Assembly (NCBI RefSeq): GCF_004358205.1 | Contig: NZ_SMYO01000002.1 | Coordinates: forward strand, 434,001 to 498,000 | DNA length: 64,000 nucleotides | Direction: 5' to 3' | DNA from: Bacillus salipaludis | GTDB taxonomy: Bacteria; Bacillota; Bacilli; Bacillales_B; DSM-18226 | Part shown: positions 8,606 through 16,425 of the stretch, one piece after another | Layout of the letters: each line of letters starts with the position of its first letter | How positions within the stretch are numbered: the stretch's first letter is position 1 | Notes under the pieces: model-generated | What the model saw: the letters and a program-made list of their open reading frames with translations, nothing else | Told to the model about the DNA's origin: nothing | Database searches by the model: none | Made by a program: the position numbers and the translations under genes

Positions 8606-9697
8606 ATGAAGAAGTGGAAAGGTATTATTGCTAGCTTACTAGTCGTTTTGTTAGTTGGAATGCTTGCGGCATGCGGCGGACAGGATCTGGCCAGCAAGAA
8701 TGTAAGCGATAACAAGGCTGACGGTAAAAAGAGCGGAAAACTCAAAATTGGTTTATCTGTTTCAGACTTAACACTCGAAAGATGGCAGCATGACAGAGAC
8801 ATCTTTGTAGACAAAGCCAAATCACTTGGGGCAGATGTTTTAGTACAATCAGCGAATGGTGATGAAGCGAAGCAATTATCACAAATTCAAAATATGCTTT
8901 CACAAGGCATTGATGCCCTTGTTATCATTGCAATCAACTCTGATTCATTATCCCCAGTGGTTGAGCAAGCGAAAAAGGAAGGCATTCCTGTTTTAGCCTA
9001 TGACCGCTTAATTAATAACGCTGATGTGGATGCGTATGTATCCTTTGATAATGTTCGTGTAGGAGAAATGCAAGCTGAAGCCATTGTGAAATCAGTACCA
9101 AAAGGAAACTACTTCCTTCTAGGCGGATCGCCAACAGACAACAACGCTAAAATGTTTAGACAAGGTCAAATGAATGTGATCCAGCCACTAGTGGATAAAG
9201 GTGATATTAAAGTGATTGGAGACCAATGGGCAAAAGATTGGGATGCCAACGAAGCCATGAAAATTATTGAAAATGGTTTAACCGCTAATAAGAATAAAAT
9301 TGATGCAATTGTAGCATCAAACGATAGCACTGCTGGCGGTGCCATCCAAGCGTTAGCAGGACAACATTTAGATGGAAAAGTTGCAATTTCCGGACAAGAT
9401 GCTGACTTGGCAGCTGTTCAACGGATCGTTGAAGGTAAACAAACGATGACTGTGTACAAACCAATTAAGACGATTGCTACGAAGAGTGCAGAAGTAGCCG
9501 TACAACTTGCCAAAGGTGAAAAAGTTCAGGCAGATAGTACTGTAAACAATGGAAAGATGGATGTTCCATTTATCAAGCTTGATCCAATCATGGTAAACAA
9601 AGATAACGTGATGGATACAATCATTAAAGATAATTTCCATCCTTATGATGATGTTTACAAAAACGTTCCAGCAAGTGAACGCCCAGCTAAACAATAA
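8606..9697 (+). CDS. xylF: D-xylose ABC transporter substrate-binding lipoprotein XylF
   Basis: Periplasmic-binding-protein-fold lipoprotein of 363 residues that binds D-xylose outside the cell. The signal peptide ends in the lipobox MLAAC with Cys23 as the lipid anchor. The mature protein closely follows E. coli XylF: LTLERWQHDRDIFVDKA, VQSANGDE, LVIIAINSDSLSPVV, VLAYDRLINNADVDAYVSFDN, LLGGSPTDNNAKMFR, VASNDSTAGGAIQAL and AISGQDADLAAVQRI; several of these line the sugar-binding cleft in the known family. AAGGGGGC precedes the ATG. It is the first gene of xylFGH, followed by a partial terminator, and is controlled by the ROK-type operator at 8523. Identity as a xylose binder is well supported by motif similarity; affinity for other sugars cannot be judged. 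Confidence 0.92.
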   Translation: MKKWKGIIASLLVVLLVGMLAACGGQDLASKNVSDNKADGKKSGKLKIGLSVSDLTLERWQHDRDIFVDKAKSLGADVLVQSANGDEAKQLSQIQNMLSQGIDALVIIAINSDSLSPVVEQAKKEGIPVLAYDRLINNADVDAYVSFDNVRVGEMQAEAIVKSVPKGNYFLLGGSPTDNNAKMFRQGQMNVIQPLVDKGDIKVIGDQWAKDWDANEAMKIIENGLTANKNKIDAIVASNDSTAGGAIQALAGQHLDGKVAISGQDADLAAVQRIVEGKQTMTVYKPIKTIATKSAEVAVQLAKGEKVQADSTVNNGKMDVPFIKLDPIMVNKDNVMDTIIKDNFHPYDDVYKNVPASERPAKQ

Positions 9698-9708
9698 CTG
9701 GTGAAAAT

Positions 9709-9742
9709 TGAAGATTGGGGGCTATTATCCCCTTCTTCTTTT
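9709..9742 (+). terminator. Attenuating stem-loop between xylF and xylG
   Basis: GAAGATTGGGG (from 9709) pairs with TCCCC...TTCTTC around a short loop and is followed by seven T residues. It lies just after the xylF stop and about 160 bp before xylG. It would let binding-protein message outnumber the ATPase and permease messages. Confidence 0.65.
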
Positions 9743-9902
9743 TTTAGAATGACAGAATGGCAGAATAAAAGTTTACATGAATGAAAGAAACCCGGCGTCT
9801 TTTTATGATGTCCGACAATAGGCCGTCATAACGGTTTGAGTGAAGTCCAGCCTAAAAAAGATTTTTAATAAGGCGTTTTGCTTTATTGGGGAGGTACAAA
9901 GT

Positions 9903-11423
9903 ATGGAAGCTTTTGCACTGCAAATGCAAGGCATTACGAAAGAGTTTCCCGGAGTTAAAGCGTTAGATAATGTAACATTTTCAGTGCGCAAGGGAGAGAT
10001 TCATGCCTTATGTGGTGAAAATGGTGCAGGAAAGTCTACCTTAATGAAGGTATTAAGTGGTGTATATCCCAGTGGTTCTTACAGCGGTCAAATTTTGATT
10101 AATGGGAAGGAGGTTTCGTTCAAATCGATTAAGGAGTCACAGATTGCTGGTGTTTCGATTATCTATCAGGAACTGGCGCTAGTAGGAGAAATGTCAGTAG
10201 CGGAAAATATCTTCCTAAGTCATGATCTAATGAGAAGTAAAGTAATCGACTGGAATAAGATTAATACCGAAGCACAGAAATGGCTGAAATATATTGGTTT
10301 GGATATTGACCCTGAAACGAAGGTTAATCAACTGACCGTTGGAAAACAACAATTGATTGAAATCACAAAAGCATTGACACATCATACGGATATTTTGATT
10401 TTAGACGAACCGACCGCTGCACTGACCGAGAGTGATGTTGAAATTTTAAAAGGAATTTTAATGGATCTAAGGTCTAAAGGTGTTACCTGTATTTATATCT
10501 CTCATAAGCTTGGTGAGGTAATGGCATTAGCTGATAGTGTAACCATCCTTCGTGATGGTCGTACAATTGGAACCTATCCCATTTCAGAAATGAATGAAGA
10601 TAAGATTATTGAAAAAATGGTTGGCAGAGAACTCACTGAATTATTTCCTTATGAACCAAGGAAAATTGGTGAAAACGTCTTGGAAGTGGAAAACTTTTCT
10701 TTTTATGACAAAAAAGCAAATAAAATGATTGTTAAAAATGCTTCATTTAACTTGAAAAAAGGTGAAATACTTGGATTTTCAGGGTTAATGGGTGCTGGCC
10801 GTACAGAGCTGTTCATAAGTCTATTCGGTGGTCTTGAAGGCAAAAAACAAGGTCAGGTAGTTATTGATGGGAAGGAAGTACATATTCAAAAACCAGCAGA
10901 TGCTATAAAAGCAGGTTTGGCCTATGTTTCTGAAGATCGAAAAAAATATGGCCTTGTATTAGGGATGGATATTGCAAAGAATTCTACACTCGTCGCCCTT
11001 AATAAAGTAATTAAACTTAAGGTAATTGATGATGCCCTTGAGATTAAAAGAGCTGAAGAAATTACGAAAAAAATGAAGCTGAAAGCACCCAATCTTGAGG
11101 CAAAGGTTGGTCAATTGAGCGGGGGGAATCAGCAAAAAGTCGTTTTAAGCAAGTGGATCCTTAATGATCCCAAAATTCTCGTTTTAGACGAGCCAACCAG
11201 AGGCATTGATGTAGGAGCCAAATATGAAATTTACAAAATCATTAATGAATTGGCTGAGCAAGGAGTGGGAATTGTTATTGTTTCCTCGGAATTGCCGGAA
11301 GTACTTGGAATGTCAGACCGTGTCCTTGTCATGTCAGAAGGTGAAATAATGGGGGAATTCAGCCGTGTTGAAGCGACACAAGAAAAAATAATGGCATGTG
11401 CTACTGGAGGGAAAAAGTTATGA
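9903..11423 (+). CDS. xylG: D-xylose ABC transporter ATP-binding protein XylG
   Basis: Cytoplasmic ATPase of the xylose importer with two fused nucleotide-binding domains, 506 residues from ATG 9903. That start is preferred over an upstream in-frame one at 9840 because GGGGAGG lies eight bases before it and the protein then begins with the family's usual MxxFALxMxGITKEFPGVKAL pattern. Domain 1 has Walker A GENGAGKST (38-46) and Walker B ILILDEPTAAL; its signature is the degenerate LTVGKQQ. Domain 2 has the degenerate Walker A GLMGAGRTE and the good signature LSGGNQQKVVLSKW with Walker B ILVLDEPTRGIDVGA. This asymmetric pair is normal for the RbsA/XylG class. Its stop overlaps the xylH start (ATGA), showing translational coupling. 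Confidence 0.94.
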   Translation: MEAFALQMQGITKEFPGVKALDNVTFSVRKGEIHALCGENGAGKSTLMKVLSGVYPSGSYSGQILINGKEVSFKSIKESQIAGVSIIYQELALVGEMSVAENIFLSHDLMRSKVIDWNKINTEAQKWLKYIGLDIDPETKVNQLTVGKQQLIEITKALTHHTDILILDEPTAALTESDVEILKGILMDLRSKGVTCIYISHKLGEVMALADSVTILRDGRTIGTYPISEMNEDKIIEKMVGRELTELFPYEPRKIGENVLEVENFSFYDKKANKMIVKNASFNLKKGEILGFSGLMGAGRTELFISLFGGLEGKKQGQVVIDGKEVHIQKPADAIKAGLAYVSEDRKKYGLVLGMDIAKNSTLVALNKVIKLKVIDDALEIKRAEEITKKMKLKAPNLEAKVGQLSGGNQQKVVLSKWILNDPKILVLDEPTRGIDVGAKYEIYKIINELAEQGVGIVIVSSELPEVLGMSDRVLVMSEGEIMGEFSRVEATQEKIMACATGGKKL

Positions 11424-12592
11424 GCAGTCAGATCTCTACTTCTACTAAAATGAAACCGCAAGAAAAAAAGGCAGTCAGCTTTAAATTTGATCTACAATCT
11501 TATACATTAATTATCGCTCTAGTTTTTATTGCAATTATTTTTGGGGCTTTTACCGGCGGGGAGTTCCTATCATCTCGAAATCTTTCAAACTTATTTACAC
11601 AAATGGCCGTTATGTCTGTTCTCGCTGTTGGGATGACACTTGTCATTGTTGCCGGCCATATTGATTTATCCGTTGGTTCCATTGTGGGTTTAACCGGGGG
11701 AATAGCGGCCATTTTACAAGTATGGAATGGCTGGAATACTGGAACGGTTATAATTGCGGCAATTGTGGTCGGAGCCATCATTGGTTTATGGCAAGGATGG
11801 TGGGTTGCCTACCGCAATGTTCCTGCTTTCATTGTCACTTTAGGCGGTATGTTGATTTTTCGCGGAGTATTAATTGGTATCAGCAAGGGACAAACGATTG
11901 CCCCGCTAAGCCAGAGTTTTGGTCAAATTGGAAACAGCTTTTTGCCTTATGTTCTTGGATACATCCTTGCAATCATCGCTGTCGTTCTATTGTTTATTTC
12001 AAAAGTACGTTCAAGAGCAAAACGTCAATCTTTAGGCTTGTCCCTTTTACCATTGTTTATCGACTATGGAAAAATATCTGTTTACTCTATTTGTATATTA
12101 TTTTTAACGTATATGCTTAATCGTTATTTGGGAATTCCTGTCCCAATGCTCATTGTCGTGATCTTAGCTGGAATCTTTCTATTTGTATCCCACAAGACAT
12201 CCTTTGGCCGGTTCACCTATGCGATCGGCGGTAACGTTGAAGCCGCAGCTCTATCAGGGATTAATATTAAACGAACGATATTATATGTATTTATTCTAAT
12301 GGGTGCTTTGGCTGGTGTAGCTGGGGTTCTATTAACAAGCCGATTGAACGCTGCAACTGTAAGCGCAGGGACTTCCTATGAATTGGATGCCATCGCAGCT
12401 TGTGTAATTGGCGGGACAAGCTTGATGGGGGGAAAAGGGAAAATCGTTGGAGCCATTATTGGAGCCCTTATTATGACAAGTATTGATAATGGTATGAGTA
12501 TGATGAATATTGAGGCATTTTGGCAGTACATCGTTAAAGGTTTGATCCTTATTTTTGCTGTATGGATGGACGTATCGAACCAGAAAAAATAA
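11420..12592 (+). CDS. xylH: D-xylose ABC transporter permease XylH
   Basis: Membrane permease of the xylose importer, 390 residues from ATG 11420, which overlaps the xylG stop by four bases and is served by GGAGGG. The protein is strongly hydrophobic with roughly ten membrane segments. Family signatures include SVLAVGMTLVIVAGHIDLSVGS, GLWQGWWVAYRNVPAFIVTLGG and, near the C-terminus, ACVIGGTSLMGGKGKIVGAIIGA. It ends with WMDVSNQKK, the usual XylH-type tail. The long loop between the middle segments (about residues 190-225, rich in Lys/Arg) distinguishes XylH from the shorter RbsC. With xylF and xylG it completes a ribose/xylose-class importer. Confidence 0.94.
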   Translation: MSSQISTSTKMKPQEKKAVSFKFDLQSYTLIIALVFIAIIFGAFTGGEFLSSRNLSNLFTQMAVMSVLAVGMTLVIVAGHIDLSVGSIVGLTGGIAAILQVWNGWNTGTVIIAAIVVGAIIGLWQGWWVAYRNVPAFIVTLGGMLIFRGVLIGISKGQTIAPLSQSFGQIGNSFLPYVLGYILAIIAVVLLFISKVRSRAKRQSLGLSLLPLFIDYGKISVYSICILFLTYMLNRYLGIPVPMLIVVILAGIFLFVSHKTSFGRFTYAIGGNVEAAALSGINIKRTILYVFILMGALAGVAGVLLTSRLNAATVSAGTSYELDAIAACVIGGTSLMGGKGKIVGAIIGALIMTSIDNGMSMMNIEAFWQYIVKGLILIFAVWMDVSNQKK

Positions 12593-12629
12593 TAGAGTAT
12601 TTCGTAAACTCGTTTAAGGAGGCTCATTC

Positions 12630-13604
12630 ATGCGAAAAGTTCGTTGGGGAATCGTAAGTACTGCTGATATTGCAAGAACACAAGTGATTCCTGCCATCCT
12701 TCAAGCAGGAAATGCAGAAATTGCAGCGATTGCAAGTTTAAGTGGCCGTGCGCAAGAAACAGCTTTAGAATTCAATATTCCTAACTATTATGATCGTTAC
12801 GAGGAAATGTTAGCCAATCCGGAAATTGATGCTGTGTATATCCCACTTCCGAATCACTTGCATAAACAATGGGTGATCGAAGCGGCAAAACAGGGAAAGC
12901 ATGTACTCGTTGAAAAACCGGCAGCTCTAAGCGCAGAAGATGCGCTTGAGATGGTCAATGTCTGTCGTGAAAATCATGTTAAATTCATGGAAGCCTTTAT
13001 GTATCAATTCCATCCGCAGCATCAACGGGTTCGGGAAATTCTTGTTTCAGGTGAAATAGGGGAAGTTAAGCTAATGCGTGCCTCTTTTTCCTTTTTTCTT
13101 GAACAAAAAGAGGGAAACATTCGTATGGACAAAGCGAAAGGCGGCGGCAGCATTTACGATTTGGGATGCTACTGTATTCATGCAATCCGAAATGTTTTAG
13201 ATTCGGAACCGGTAACAGTTGAAACTTACGCTGAATTTGATTCTAAAACAGGTGTGGATCTTTCAGCCATTGGTATACTAAAACTTGAAAATGGAGTAAA
13301 GGCCGTTTTTGATTGCAGCTTTGAAATGGCGTTCAAACATGAATATGAAATTGTCGGGACAAAAGGAAGAGTCGTTGTTCCAAGAGCTTTCCGTCCGGAT
13401 GTTAATGGCGGCGAAGGGGTTATTATTGTTCAAAACGATTCTGTTGACAGAACGGAAAGAATATATGGAGATCTCTATTTACAGGAGGTCGAGTATTTTT
13501 CAAATGCTATTTTGAAAGATGAACCAATCCATTATACTGGTGAGAATATCATTAATAATATGCGTGTCATCGATGCTTGTTATCATTCTCTAAATAATAG
13601 ATGA
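12630..13604 (+). CDS. Gfo/Idh/MocA-family NAD(P)-dependent oxidoreductase
   Basis: Sugar-type dehydrogenase of 324 residues. The N-terminal Rossmann domain opens with VRWGIVSTADIARTQVIPA, the degenerate dinucleotide-binding loop usual in this family, followed by IAAIASLSGR and the catalytic EKPAAL motif near residue 97, where the Lys is conserved. The C-terminal substrate domain begins around residue 125 with MEAFMYQFHPQH and contains GGGSIYDLGCYCIHAIR. This subgroup includes NADP-dependent D-xylose 1-dehydrogenases and related sugar dehydrogenases. TAAGGAGG precedes the ATG and the gap to xylH is only 37 bp, so it is probably the fourth gene of the xyl operon. Oxidation of xylose or a xylose derivative is a reasonable inference, not shown by sequence. 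Confidence 0.88.
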   Translation: MRKVRWGIVSTADIARTQVIPAILQAGNAEIAAIASLSGRAQETALEFNIPNYYDRYEEMLANPEIDAVYIPLPNHLHKQWVIEAAKQGKHVLVEKPAALSAEDALEMVNVCRENHVKFMEAFMYQFHPQHQRVREILVSGEIGEVKLMRASFSFFLEQKEGNIRMDKAKGGGSIYDLGCYCIHAIRNVLDSEPVTVETYAEFDSKTGVDLSAIGILKLENGVKAVFDCSFEMAFKHEYEIVGTKGRVVVPRAFRPDVNGGEGVIIVQNDSVDRTERIYGDLYLQEVEYFSNAILKDEPIHYTGENIINNMRVIDACYHSLNNR

Positions 13605-13700
13605 AAAAGTTTATAACGGTACATAAAAATTGTGGGCCGCAGCTATTCGTCTCTGCACTTTTTCCTTTTCCCATTTATGCTATCGAAATTTTTTCACTGG

Positions 13701-13813
13701 ATATCAATACAAAATTGAATTATATCAACACTTTTGGTAGGATATCGACACTTTTTAATAGGATATCAACACTTTTTAATAGGATATCAACACTTTTTAG
13801 TAGGATATCAACA
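13701..13813 (+). repeat. 21-bp-period mini-array, ATATCAACACTTTTT family, locus 1
   Basis: Six units begin at 13701, 13722, 13742, 13763, 13784 and 13805, so the period is 21 bp with one 20-bp step. Each begins ATATCRAYAC, followed by a more variable half (TTTTTAATAGG, TTTTGGTAGG, AAAATTGAATT). A second array of the same family lies at 62468. The units happen to be open in the + frame (repeating NRISTLF), but there is no ribosome binding site and the preceding gene overlaps, so I treat it as non-coding. Confidence 0.85.
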
Positions 13814-14150
13814 ATGGTTAATCAAAAAGTAATTTTGGGGCCCTGTAGAAAACTTGTCTATGACGGAACAGACAGCGGTATAAAACAACTTGTTACATCT
13901 GTACTTGCCTATGAAAAAGTTTGGGGTATGGACCTAAATCATGTGCCACTGTTAACAGAGTCTGTGACGAATTACCTCATTAAAATTGAAAATGATGGGA
14001 TGCAAGAAGCTATTAAAAAGGTTACTAACATGAATGCCGCCAATTGGGTTGGCTGATCCTTGGCACGGTGAACCTTATCATAAAGACGGTATTTATTTAG
14101 TAGAGTTGGAAAATTATAAGTTGAAGAAATCAGGCGAATTTTTCACCTGA
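13814..14150 (+). pseudogene. Remnant of one or two metabolic genes, frameshifted
   Basis: Right after the 21-bp array, 13814-14056 encodes about 80 residues that read like the C-terminus of an enzyme: RKLVYDGTDSGIKQLV, VLAYEKVWGMDL and a closing helix GMQEAIKKV. I see some likeness to the tail of the mannitol-dehydrogenase/tagaturonate-reductase group, but this is weak. The frame stops at 14054, and a shifted frame continues with ADPWHGEPYHKDGIYLVELENYK to a TGA at 14148-14150. No start codon or ribosome binding site fits. It appears to be decayed coding DNA, either one gene broken by a frameshift or two joined fragments. Confidence 0.45.
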
Positions 14151-14260
14151 TTTTTTCATTGTACAAATAAATTTTCTTGTGTTTTCGTCTGATTTTTTGA
14201 CAATTTTTTTGCATTTTTCTGTCCATAAACCTATATAATAGAAGGGATTGTTCGGTTTTT

Positions 14261-14520
14261 AATCAAACGTTTGTGTAGAAGTCATGTTTGTCGAAATCGG
14301 TATAATATTGTAACTGAAAGTCATTTTTTTGAGAATGGGGATATGAGCAGGGAAATTGAATGGAATTTATCGACAAAATATTTCCTCGGAAACGCGAGAA
14401 TATTCGTTTTCTAAAAGGCTTTGTCCCGGTTTTAATCAAACGTTTGATTGAAAAAATAAGCGTCGGTAGCTGTCGATTCGTAAAGAATGGTGAGGGTTTT
14501 AAAACCATAGTCCGAATAGA
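14261..14520 (+). repeat. Dispersed palindrome-bearing element, copy A
   Basis: The element carries AATCAAACGTTTG at 14261 and the perfect 16-bp palindrome AATCAAACGTTTGATT at 14434-14449, 173 bp apart. Between and after them are the shared blocks ATCGACAAAATATTTCC, AAAAGGCTTTGTCCCGG, and then GCGTCGGTAGC and GTCGATTCGTAAAGAATGG. Three other copies lie near 21127, 24063 and 42685; copy D has the same 173-bp palindrome spacing. Short open frames inside it differ between copies and are not genes. Confidence 0.8.
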
Positions 14521-14900
14521 AGGGCCTTTTTCCTACTCCATCCATCTTATTAATAAAACATAGATATCGGAAAATATACGATTTACCTAAAAATACAAAG
14601 AACGTCTGCCTTTATAAGCAAACGCTCTTTCATGAAAAGAAGGTAATGTAGAATATGTTGGTTCTACGCTGGTGGTAATCATAATATATGTACAAGATCA
14701 TAAAATGGCATGGACAAGGGCTGATTTTAAAGAATTAATTCTTGGTCTGTGCTTAAATACAAATTCCCCTTAATCGGTTGGATACTCATTTAAACGGTCG
14801 TATAGTCTAGAGTGTACCGGAAACCTATAATCTGCCTTAACGCAAAGACTTGTTAGAGTAATCTCAATCAAAAAAAGCCCAGCTTGGGCTTTTTTGTATT
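14521..14900 (+). repeat. Duplicated segment, copy 1 (partner at 42917-43642)
   Basis: From GGGCCTTTTTCCTACTCC at about 14522 onward, this spacer repeats the DNA at 42924 onward. The stretch 14565-14895 and its partner 43303-43642 appear more than 90% identical by eye, ending in the same GCCCA/TGGGC terminator. At the other locus, ~330 bp holding two YjcZ-type genes separate the first few dozen bases from the rest; here they are missing. No open reading frame is kept in both copies, so the shared part may be a small RNA gene or decayed DNA. Confidence 0.8.
14871..14895 (+). terminator. Rho-independent terminator (in duplicated segment, copy 1)
   Basis: AAAAAAGCCCA pairs with TGGGCTTTTTT around GCT. 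The same hairpin, with a slightly different loop, ends the second copy at 43618-43642. There is no recognised gene upstream of it on the + strand. Confidence 0.8.
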
Positions 14901-15057
14901 TTTCCTTATCAAAAAGTGCCCCTTTAGCATTTAATATAATGTGAAAGTAAATTCAAGTTTGTCTGGTGTATTTTTTTCAACATGATACTGGCGATTTTAT
15001 AGACCTTTATCGGTTAGAAGATTGGAATTTGAAATAACTTGGCAGGTGGTAGAATTT

Positions 15058-15228
15058 ATGGGATGTTCCTGTGGCGGCAGTAAAAATAATAATGCAAACC
15101 AAAATCACAACGGTAAAAAATACCTTCAAACAAATACGAAATACAAAACTCAAGAAAAAGGCAATGTAGCCTATATAAAAGCTGACAAGGGAAAGAATCA
15201 TCAAGTCTGGGTTAAGAAACCGAATTAG
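15058..15228 (+). CDS. Small Cys/Asn/Lys-rich protein, unknown function
   Basis: Encodes 56 residues starting MGCSCGGSKNNN. ATG 15058 is chosen because AGGTGG lies nine bases upstream; an in-frame ATG at 15022 has no such site. The only cysteines are in the N-terminal C-S-C motif, followed by a glycine pair, an Asn/His/Lys-rich linker and a basic C-terminus ending VWVKKPN. No signal peptide or membrane segment is visible. A strong terminator follows six bases after the stop, so it is a single-gene transcript. I do not recognise the family. The N-terminal CSC could bind a metal or take a lipid after Met removal, but both are speculation. Confidence 0.7.
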   Translation: MGCSCGGSKNNNANQNHNGKKYLQTNTKYKTQEKGNVAYIKADKGKNHQVWVKKPN

Positions 15229-15233
15229 AATCT

Positions 15234-15277
15234 AAAAAGCGAAGAAAGGCAGAATGCTCTGCCTTTCTTCGCTTTTT
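15234..15277 (+). terminator. Rho-independent terminator after small CSC protein
   Basis: A 20-bp near-perfect stem, AAAAAGCGAAGAAAGGCAGA against TCTGCCTTTCTTCGCTTTTT with a 4-base loop, ends in T residues. Being A/T-flanked on both sides, it could act in both directions. Confidence 0.92.
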
Positions 15278-15301
15278 AGACTTCTTTTAATTTTGATAGT
15301 A

Positions 15302-15343
15302 AATTGTCAATTTTTAAAATATATAGACAACTAATTGTCAATT
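15302..15343 (+). promoter_or_regulatory. Paired AATTGTCAATT palindromes, candidate RpiR operator
   Basis: The 11-bp palindrome AATTGTCAATT occurs at 15302-15312 and again at 15333-15343, start to start 31 bp, about three helical turns. The second overlaps a possible -35 (TTGTCA, 15336-15341) with a weak -10-like TAACAT 17 bp later. The RpiR-family gene starts about 190 bp downstream, so autoregulation through two phased sites is likely but unproven. Confidence 0.5.
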
Positions 15344-15536
15344 GTGTTAATATTTCCCTAACATAATTGAACGAACATCATGTGAACAAGAAAAGGAAGA
15401 AGTGAGGTGACTTTTGAAAAACGGTGACAAGGATTTTGGAAGCGTTCGCATAGGACCTTTCGCTCTGCCATGTTATCTTTAAAGAAAGGTCTTATACACA
15501 CTGTAGGGCTGTTTTCAATTTTGGAGGTTAGAGACG

Positions 15537-16385
15537 ATGACAACAAATTCGATGGATAAAATGAAGGGGATTAAACCGTCCATTTTATTGGAGCAAAACA
15601 AGCATACCTTTACGAAAGCAGAAATTAAAATCTATGAATACATTCGAAATCATAGTCAACAGGTGATCTATCATTCTTTAACAGAACTATCAGAGGCGAG
15701 CGGGGTAGCGGAAGCAACCGTTTTACGTTTTTTTCGAAAACTGGGGTTTAAAGGGTTTCAGGATTTTAAGTTTTTGTTTGCACAAGAGACATTACACGCA
15801 GCACAAAAGGACAGCCATGAAACCATCATTAGAAAAATCAGAAATACTATGATCCAAGCAATCAATGAATCATCTGAAATTGTCAGATTGGAAGACTTGC
15901 AAGCGGGAATCGACATGATCCATCAATCCGATGATGTCGTAATATTTGGTATTGGGGCTTCAGGTATCGCCGGATTGGATATGCAGAATCGCTTAATGCG
16001 AATTGGAAAACATGCCAGTGTTGTCACGGACTCACACTTTCAAATCATGCGGGCATCGTCGATGACGGAGAAAACGGTTGTCATTGCCATTAGTCTTACA
16101 GGCAGTACAAAGGACATTGTTGATGCGGTGGAAGTGGCCAAGCGCAATAACGCGACAGTGATTGCCTTAACAAGTTATGTTAAATCTCCTTTAACACGGT
16201 TTGCTGATTTGGTCTTATTGTCGTCTGCGAAGGAGAGTCCATTAGATAGTGGATCCTTAGTGTCGAAAGTCGCTCAAATGTATCTCATTGACCTTCTCTG
16301 TACGGGACTGGCCATGCAAAAATTTGAAATTGCCAAATCGATGAACGCGAAGATATCTGAAAACTTATCAAGTAAGCTTTACTAG
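15537..16385 (+). CDS. RpiR/MurR-family transcriptional regulator
   Basis: Regulator of 282 residues with an N-terminal helix-turn-helix (about 18-95; TELSEASGVAEATVLRFFRKLGFKGFQDFK is the recognisable HTH region) and a C-terminal SIS sugar-phosphate-binding domain (about 125-265; FGIGASGIAGLDMQNRLMRIG and VIAISLTGSTKDIVDAVEVA). Family members sense phosphosugars such as N-acetylmannosamine-6-phosphate. GGAGG precedes the ATG. It is followed 40 bp later by a NanM-like mutarotase and then a sialidase, so a role in sialic-acid control is the best inference. A pair of 11-bp palindromes upstream may be its binding sites. Confidence 0.92.
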   Translation: MTTNSMDKMKGIKPSILLEQNKHTFTKAEIKIYEYIRNHSQQVIYHSLTELSEASGVAEATVLRFFRKLGFKGFQDFKFLFAQETLHAAQKDSHETIIRKIRNTMIQAINESSEIVRLEDLQAGIDMIHQSDDVVIFGIGASGIAGLDMQNRLMRIGKHASVVTDSHFQIMRASSMTEKTVVIAISLTGSTKDIVDAVEVAKRNNATVIALTSYVKSPLTRFADLVLLSSAKESPLDSGSLVSKVAQMYLIDLLCTGLAMQKFEIAKSMNAKISENLSSKLY

Positions 16386-16425
16386 GATTTTTTGAAGGAA
16401 GAGTACAATACGAGGAGGAAATCGC

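Noticed and set aside
13601..13813. Protein start at 13601 reading through the ATATCAACAC array (repeating NRISTLF)
   Set aside because: It overlaps the stop of the previous gene, lacks a ribosome site, and its repeats mirror the DNA repeat, which also occurs at 62468 without an open frame.
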